Positions 59,594 through 64,000 of a stretch of 64,000 nt of DNA are shown one piece after another (the stretch's first letter is position 1; each line of letters begins with the position of its first letter). Below the pieces are notes generated by a model. The model did not search any database, was not told the DNA's origin, and saw only the letters and a list, made by a program, of their open reading frames with translations. The stretch spans positions 186,001 to 250,000 of the forward strand of contig NZ_FXWP01000014.1 of NCBI RefSeq assembly GCF_900184035.1, given 5' to 3'. The translations under genes and the position numbers were made by a program. Source of the stretch: Kosakonia pseudosacchari. GTDB lineage: Bacteria > Pseudomonadota > Gammaproteobacteria > Enterobacterales > Enterobacteriaceae.

Positions 59594-60496
59594 ATGTCAC
59601 AAGTCACTGAAAATAAAGTTGTCTCCGCACCGGTGCCGATGACCCCGCTGCAGGAGTTCTGGCACTATTTCAAACGTAACAAAGGCGCGGTTGTCGGGCT
59701 GGTTTATGTGGTGATCATGTTGATCATCGCCGTGTTCGCCAACTTCCTCGCCCCGCACAACCCGGCAGATCAGTTCCGCGATGCGCTGCTTGCGCCGCCG
59801 GTCTGGCAGGATGGCGGCACCTGGTCGCACATTCTTGGTACTGATGACGTTGGCCGCGATACGCTGTCGCGCCTGATGTTCGGCGCGCGTTTGTCGCTGC
59901 TGGTCGGCTGTTTAGTGGTTGTGTTGTCGCTGATCGCCGGGATTATTCTCGGTCTGGTCGCCGGTTACTTCGGCGGTATTATCGACAACATCATCATGCG
60001 TATCGTCGATATCATGCTGGCGCTGCCAAGCCTGTTGCTGGCGCTGGTGCTGGTGGCTATTTTTGGCCCGTCGATTGTTAACGCCTCGCTGGCGCTCACC
60101 TTCGTTGCCTTGCCGCACTATGTGCGTTTGACGCGCGCGGCGGTGCTGGTGGAAGTGAACCGCGATTACGTCACCGCGTCCCGCGTGGCGGGTGCCGGCG
60201 CGATGCGCCAGATGTTTGTCAATATTTTCCCTAACTGCCTTGCGCCGCTGATTGTTCAGGCGTCGCTTGGTTTTTCCAACGCCATTCTCGATATGGCCGC
60301 CCTTGGCTTCCTTGGCATGGGTGCGCAACCGCCAACGCCGGAGTGGGGCACCATGCTCTCCGACGTGTTGCAGTTCGCACAAAGTGCCTGGTGGGTCGTG
60401 ACCTTCCCGGGTCTTGCGATCCTGCTGACGGTGCTGGCATTTAACCTGATGGGTGACGGCCTGCGTGATGCGCTCGACCCCAAACTGAAGCAGTAA
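59594..60496 (+). CDS. dppC: Dipeptide ABC transporter permease DppC
   Basis: This 300-aa permease has the OppC-type N-terminal extension ([29 protein letters not shown]), the [13 protein letters not shown] segment and the EAA loop [20 protein letters not shown]. It forms the membrane channel with DppB. It begins 9 nt after dppB. Confidence 0.97.
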   Translation: MSQVTENKVVSAPVPMTPLQEFWHYFKRNKGAVVGLVYVVIMLIIAVFANFLAPHNPADQFRDALLAPPVWQDGGTWSHILGTDDVGRDTLSRLMFGARLSLLVGCLVVVLSLIAGIILGLVAGYFGGIIDNIIMRIVDIMLALPSLLLALVLVAIFGPSIVNASLALTFVALPHYVRLTRAAVLVEVNRDYVTASRVAGAGAMRQMFVNIFPNCLAPLIVQASLGFSNAILDMAALGFLGMGAQPPTPEWGTMLSDVLQFAQSAWWVVTFPGLAILLTVLAFNLMGDGLRDALDPKLKQ

Positions 60497-60506
60497 GAGG
60501 CGCGAG

Positions 60507-61490
60507 ATGGCGTTATTAAATGTAGATAAGTTATCGGTGCATTTCGGCGACGTTGGCTCCGAATTCCGCGCTGTAGACCGCGTAAGCTATAGCGTAAGCC
60601 AGGGCGAAGTGGTCGGCATCGTCGGTGAGTCCGGCTCCGGTAAATCGGTCAGTTCGCTGGCGATTATGGGGCTGATTGATTTCCCTGGCCGCGTGATGGC
60701 GGAAAAACTGGAGTTTAACGGCCAGGATCTGAAACGCATTTCGGAAAAAGAGCGCCGCAGCCTGGTGGGTTCTGAAGTGGCGATGATTTTCCAGGATCCG
60801 ATGACCAGCCTGAACCCGTGTTACACGGTCGGTTTCCAGATTATGGAAGCCATTAAGGTGCATCAGGGCGGGAATAAGAAAACCCGTCGTCAGCGGGCCA
60901 TTGACCTGCTGAACCAGGTGGGTATCCCCGATCCGGCTTCGCGTCTGGATGTCTATCCGCACCAGCTTTCCGGCGGTATGAGCCAGCGCGTGATGATTGC
61001 GATGGCGATTGCCTGCCAGCCGAAACTGCTGATCGCCGACGAACCAACAACCGCGCTGGACGTGACCATCCAGGCGCAGATCATCGAGCTTTTGCTGGAA
61101 TTGCAGCAAAAAGAAAATATGGCGCTGATCCTGATCACTCACGATCTGGCGCTGGTGGCGGAAGCGGCGCACAAAATCATTGTGATGTACGCAGGTCAGG
61201 TGGTGGAAACCGGCGAAGCGAAGGATATCTTCCGCGCGCCGCGCCATCCGTACACCCAGGCGCTGCTGCGTGCGTTGCCGGAGTTTGCGCAGGATAAAGC
61301 GCGGCTGGCCTCGTTGCCGGGCGTGGTGCCGGGCAAATATGACCGCCCGAACGGTTGCCTGCTGAACCCGCGCTGCCCGTATGCCACGGACAAGTGCCGC
61401 GAGCAGGAGCCGGAGCTGAACACCGTCGATGGCGGCCGTCAGTCCAAATGTCACTACCCACTCGATGACGCCGGGAGGCCGACACTATGA
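60507..61490 (+). CDS. dppD: Dipeptide ABC transporter ATPase DppD
   Basis: This 327-aa ATPase has Walker [10 protein letters not shown] (about 38-46), signature [14 protein letters not shown], Walker [13 protein letters not shown] and the C-terminal oligopeptide-transporter extension with a four-cysteine region ([17 protein letters not shown] ... KCHYP) that can hold an iron-sulfur cluster in related ATPases. It works with DppF. Confidence 0.97.
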   Translation: MALLNVDKLSVHFGDVGSEFRAVDRVSYSVSQGEVVGIVGESGSGKSVSSLAIMGLIDFPGRVMAEKLEFNGQDLKRISEKERRSLVGSEVAMIFQDPMTSLNPCYTVGFQIMEAIKVHQGGNKKTRRQRAIDLLNQVGIPDPASRLDVYPHQLSGGMSQRVMIAMAIACQPKLLIADEPTTALDVTIQAQIIELLLELQQKENMALILITHDLALVAEAAHKIIVMYAGQVVETGEAKDIFRAPRHPYTQALLRALPEFAQDKARLASLPGVVPGKYDRPNGCLLNPRCPYATDKCREQEPELNTVDGGRQSKCHYPLDDAGRPTL

Positions 61491-62500
61491 GTACGCACGA
61501 GGCCACCTCGCAACAGCCACTGTTGCAGGCTATCGACTTGAAAAAACACTACCCGGTGAAGAAGGGGCTTTTTGCCCCGGAACGCCTGGTGAAAGCGCTG
61601 GATGGCGTGTCGTTCACCCTTGAGCGCGGCAAAACGCTGGCGGTGGTGGGCGAATCCGGTTGTGGCAAATCCACGCTGGGTCGCCTGCTGACGATGATTG
61701 AAACCCCGACCGGCGGTGAACTTTACTACCAGGGTCAGGATCTGCTGAAGCACGATCCGCATGCGCAGAAGCTGCGTCGGCAGAAAATCCAGATTGTTTT
61801 TCAGAACCCGTACGGTTCGCTGAACCCGCGTAAAAAAGTGGGACAGATCCTCGAAGAGCCACTGCTTATCAACTCGTCGCTCAGCAAAGAGGCGCGTCGG
61901 GAAAAAGCGCTGGCGATGATGGCGAAAGTCGGCCTGAAAACCGAACATTATGATCGCTATCCGCATATGTTCTCTGGCGGTCAGCGCCAGCGTATCGCTA
62001 TCGCCCGTGGTCTGATGTTAGATCCGGATGTGGTGATCGCCGATGAACCGGTTTCGGCGCTGGACGTCTCCGTGCGTGCGCAGGTGCTGAACCTGATGAT
62101 GGATTTGCAGCAGGATTTGGGGCTCTCTTACGTCTTTATTTCGCATGACTTGTCGGTGGTTGAGCACATTGCCGATGAAGTGATGGTGATGTATCTCGGC
62201 CGCTGCGTAGAGAAAGGCACCAAGGAGCAGATTTTCTCGAACCCGCGTCATCCGTACACGCAGGCGCTGCTTTCCGCGACGCCGCGCCTGAACCCGGACG
62301 AGCGCCGCGAGCGCATCAAACTGACCGGCGAGCTGCCAAGCCCGCTCAACCCGCCGCCGGGCTGCGCCTTTAACGCCCGCTGCAGCCGTCGTTTCGGCCC
62401 TTGCACGCAGTTGCAACCGCAGTTGAAAGACTACCGCGGGCAGTTGGTGGCTTGCTTTGCTGTCGACCAGGATGAAAACGGCGAAAAACCGCACGTTTAA
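61487..62500 (+). CDS. dppF: Dipeptide ABC transporter ATPase DppF
   Basis: This 337-aa ATPase has Walker [10 protein letters not shown], signature [14 protein letters not shown], Walker [13 protein letters not shown] and the C-terminal extension with [14 protein letters not shown]. It overlaps dppD by 4 nt and completes the transporter. Confidence 0.97.
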   Translation: MSTHEATSQQPLLQAIDLKKHYPVKKGLFAPERLVKALDGVSFTLERGKTLAVVGESGCGKSTLGRLLTMIETPTGGELYYQGQDLLKHDPHAQKLRRQKIQIVFQNPYGSLNPRKKVGQILEEPLLINSSLSKEARREKALAMMAKVGLKTEHYDRYPHMFSGGQRQRIAIARGLMLDPDVVIADEPVSALDVSVRAQVLNLMMDLQQDLGLSYVFISHDLSVVEHIADEVMVMYLGRCVEKGTKEQIFSNPRHPYTQALLSATPRLNPDERRERIKLTGELPSPLNPPPGCAFNARCSRRFGPCTQLQPQLKDYRGQLVACFAVDQDENGEKPHV

Positions 62501-62510
62501 TCCCCACGTT

Positions 62511-62582
62511 ATGCCTGGTGGCCCGGCGTTTAGCGGATCTACGCAGTGTTGTAGGTCCGGTGATGGTGGTGCCATCAGGCAT
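62511..62582. repeat. BIME/REP-like palindrome after dppF
   Basis: ATGCCTGGTGGC (62511-62522) and GCCATCAGGCAT (62571-62582) are inverted repeats. Between them lie TAGCGGATCTACGC and GTTGTAGGTCCGG, which resemble the inner parts of enteric REP pairs (GGCCTAC / GTAGGCC). It probably ends or protects the dpp transcript. Confidence 0.55.
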
Positions 62583-63131
62583 TATTGTTGGTGGCCTTTC
62601 CAGATAAACCTTCCTGTTTTATTTAGAAATTTCCAAAAATAGCCTGAAACGCCGTGGTGAAATAATTACAACGGGAATAGTGAGTCAGAGAAATACTCGG
62701 CTTTAATACAACTATGAATATCTCTAATTATTTCAAATAGTAATGAAAAAATTAACAATGATTCAAAGGGTGCCAGCGTATTTGTCTTTTTATTTATCAT
62801 AAAAAGACATTTAACCTAAATAATTTATTTTAATAGTGAATATTATTTGGTGATTTTTGTTTAATGGCGTCATTTACACTTTAATAGAATTCGCGTGAAA
62901 AAAAGATGGCGCATCTATAGCCAATGTTTATATATTTGCTCAAATTAAACAGCGTTTTAGCCCCACTAAACTTTGGCACGTAAAACCAGGCTGAAAACCA
63001 TCGCTGAAGCAATACTTCGTACCCGCGTAAAACCGCACCGCCGCAATTAAAAAACCATCACATGATGCTATCAGGACACCGATCCTGACGGTGATGGGTG
63101 CAATTTTATTTTGTAAATCATGAGAATAATT
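62583..63131 (+). promoter_or_regulatory. AT-rich bcs leader with dyad
   Basis: This gene-free stretch of about 550 nt is clearly more AT-rich than the rest of the window. GTCTTTTTAT (62784-62793) and ATAAAAAGAC (62799-62808) are perfect 10-bp inverted repeats with a TTATC centre. The region likely holds the cellulose-operon promoter; AT-richness would suit H-NS control, which is inference. Confidence 0.55.
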
Positions 63132-63653
63132 ATGGGTCATTACGATGATTTGCAGAGGTTTAAGGATAAGACTCGCAATCAGAAGCACGATTTTAAGGAT
63201 CTCTCCGCGCAGAACCTCGCGCAAGACCAGAGCAGTTGGGCAATCATTAATCAACTTTCTCCCGCCACGGATGAATCCATGCTGGCGATGGGCGGTCATG
63301 TGTCCCTGCCTGTCCCGCAATCCGTCGATCCTGCGCTTTTTGCCGCGCATGAGCCTGCGGCGGCGGATGACGTTGCATCTGCGCCTGCACCTGCCTCTGC
63401 GCCAACTCCCTCTCTGCTAAAAGACGTTGCCAGCCAGCTTGATGCGGTGGCTCCGGCATTCAACGCCGCAGCTTATGTGCCTGTGCCTGCAAGCGTTGCG
63501 CCTGTCATGCAGATGCCAGCGCCTGCGGCTCCTGCTTCTGTTCCTGTCAGCTATGCCCGGCTTTTCGCGGCGAAAGCGGCGGAGGAGAAGCCCCGCGCGG
63601 ACAAAAATCAGCCTTTACACTCGTTGTTAGAAAGGATCGCTTCATGCCGTTGA
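63132..63653 (+). CDS. bcsO: Cellulose biosynthesis accessory protein BcsO-like
   Basis: This 173-aa protein starts GHYDDLQRFKDKTRNQ with a charged, helical N-terminal ~45 residues. A long Pro/Ala-rich, low-complexity middle follows (about 75-145), and the end is short and basic (ARLFAAKAAEEKPRADKNQ ... LLERIA). This layout and the place directly before bcsQ fit BcsO of Klebsiella/Enterobacter-type cellulose operons, a protein of unclear function linked to BcsD-type scaffolding. I chose the ATG at 63132 over 63120 because GAGA precedes it. It overlaps bcsQ by 10 nt. Confidence 0.7.
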   Translation: MGHYDDLQRFKDKTRNQKHDFKDLSAQNLAQDQSSWAIINQLSPATDESMLAMGGHVSLPVPQSVDPALFAAHEPAAADDVASAPAPASAPTPSLLKDVASQLDAVAPAFNAAAYVPVPASVAPVMQMPAPAAPASVPVSYARLFAAKAAEEKPRADKNQPLHSLLERIASCR

Positions 63654-64000
63654 TCTGTGTGTGTTCGCCGAAAGGCGGTGTCGGAAAAACGACGCTGACG
63701 GCAAACCTGGCCTACGCCCTTGCCCGCGCAGGCAGCAAAGTGCTGGCGCTTGATTTTGACGTGCAAAACGCGCTGCGTTTGCATTTTGGTGTGCCGTTGT
63801 CGGACGGGCGCGGCTATGTGGCGCGCGCGGCGGAGTCTTCCGACTGGAGCCAGTTTGTGCTCACTGCGGGCGGCAATATTTTCGTGCTGCCGTATGGTGA
63901 TGTCACGGAAGAGCAGCGCCTCGCCTTCGATGAGCGTTTAACGAATGACGAGCATTTTCTGACGCGCGGCCTGAATACGCTGCTCAACTATCCGGGCTTG
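63644..64000 (+). CDS. bcsQ: Cellulose biosynthesis ATPase BcsQ (5' fragment)
   Basis: The window ends inside this gene after 119 codons. The start reads MPLICVCSPKGGVGKTTLTA, with the deviant Walker A KGGVGKTT at 10-17 of the MinD/ParA family, and the A' segment VLALDFDVQNALRLHFG. BcsQ is needed for assembly and polar placement of the cellulose synthase. The sequence differs clearly from E. coli BcsQ and fits the operon type that carries bcsO. AAGGA lies about nine bases before the ATG. Confidence 0.88.
   Translation, partial: MPLICVCSPKGGVGKTTLTANLAYALARAGSKVLALDFDVQNALRLHFGVPLSDGRGYVARAAESSDWSQFVLTAGGNIFVLPYGDVTEEQRLAFDERLTNDEHFLTRGLNTLLNYPGL

Noticed and set aside
62743-62802. A 19-codon mini-ORF in the AT-rich bcs leader.
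   Set aside because: No ribosome site and low-complexity composition; expected by chance in AT-rich DNA.

Overview
The window is a chromosomal segment of an Enterobacteriaceae genome. Nearly every housekeeping gene is recognisably orthologous to an Escherichia coli K-12 gene, usually within a few residues of its length, and many local gene orders are the E. coli ones (gpmI/yibN-grxC-secB-gpsA-cysE, mtlADR-yibL, lldPRD-trmL, malS-bax-xyl, wecH-ysaB-glyQS, bisC-yiaC-tag-yhjY-yhjX, eptB-proK-dppABCDF). Genes absent from K-12 (ohr, a complete kgu operon, a bcsO-type gene before bcsQ, a response regulator/CheC/GGDEF cassette and an extra ABC-F gene) and the lack of cspA between yiaG and glyS point to a plant- or environment-associated relative such as Kosakonia or Enterobacter. 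The genus is an inference from recall, not a search.

Layout. 1-4.2 kb: start of gpmI, then the yibN-grxC-secB-gpsA-cysE run (redox, export, glycerol-3-phosphate and serine acetylation) and convergent trmL. 4.2-7.9 kb: L-lactate operon lldPRD with two LldR-type operators about 125 bp apart. 8-12.8 kb: yibL and the mannitol operon mtlADR, preceded by four perfect CRP sites. 12.8-19 kb: yibF, selAB, the iron-sulfur protein ysaA and avtA. 19-30.5 kb: periplasmic amylase malS, bax, and the xylose cluster (xylFGHR divergent from xylAB). 30.5-33.6 kb: an isochorismatase-like hydrolase with its own GlxA/AraC-type regulator, wecH and lipoprotein ysaB. 33.7-36.7 kb: glyQS. 36.7-41.1 kb: an accessory block of three overlapping signalling genes (CheY-like, CheC-like, PAS-GGDEF), a divergent ABC-F gene and yiaG. 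41.5-47.5 kb: yiaF and a 2-ketogluconate operon kguE-kguK-kguT-ghrB/kguD with a PtxS-like LacI regulator and a perfect operator palindrome. 47.6-55.7 kb: bisC, yiaC, tag, yhjY, yhjX, ohr, eptB. 55.7-56.2 kb: tRNA-Pro(CGG), followed by two 169-bp tandem repeats that each carry the last 18 nt of the tRNA and a terminator. 56.8-62.5 kb: dipeptide transporter dppABCDF. 62.5-64 kb: an AT-rich leader, then bcsO and the start of bcsQ, the beginning of a cellulose-secretion operon.

The window is dominated by catabolic and transport operons for lactate, mannitol, xylose, ketogluconate, pyruvate and dipeptides, each with local regulators and visible operators. Several operons have a stable palindrome directly after the first, highly expressed gene (mtlA, xylF, dppA). 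No insertion sequence, prophage, integrase or CRISPR array was seen. The least explained elements are the tRNA-tail tandem repeats, the RR-CheC-GGDEF cassette and a possible leader-peptide region before the ABC-F gene.
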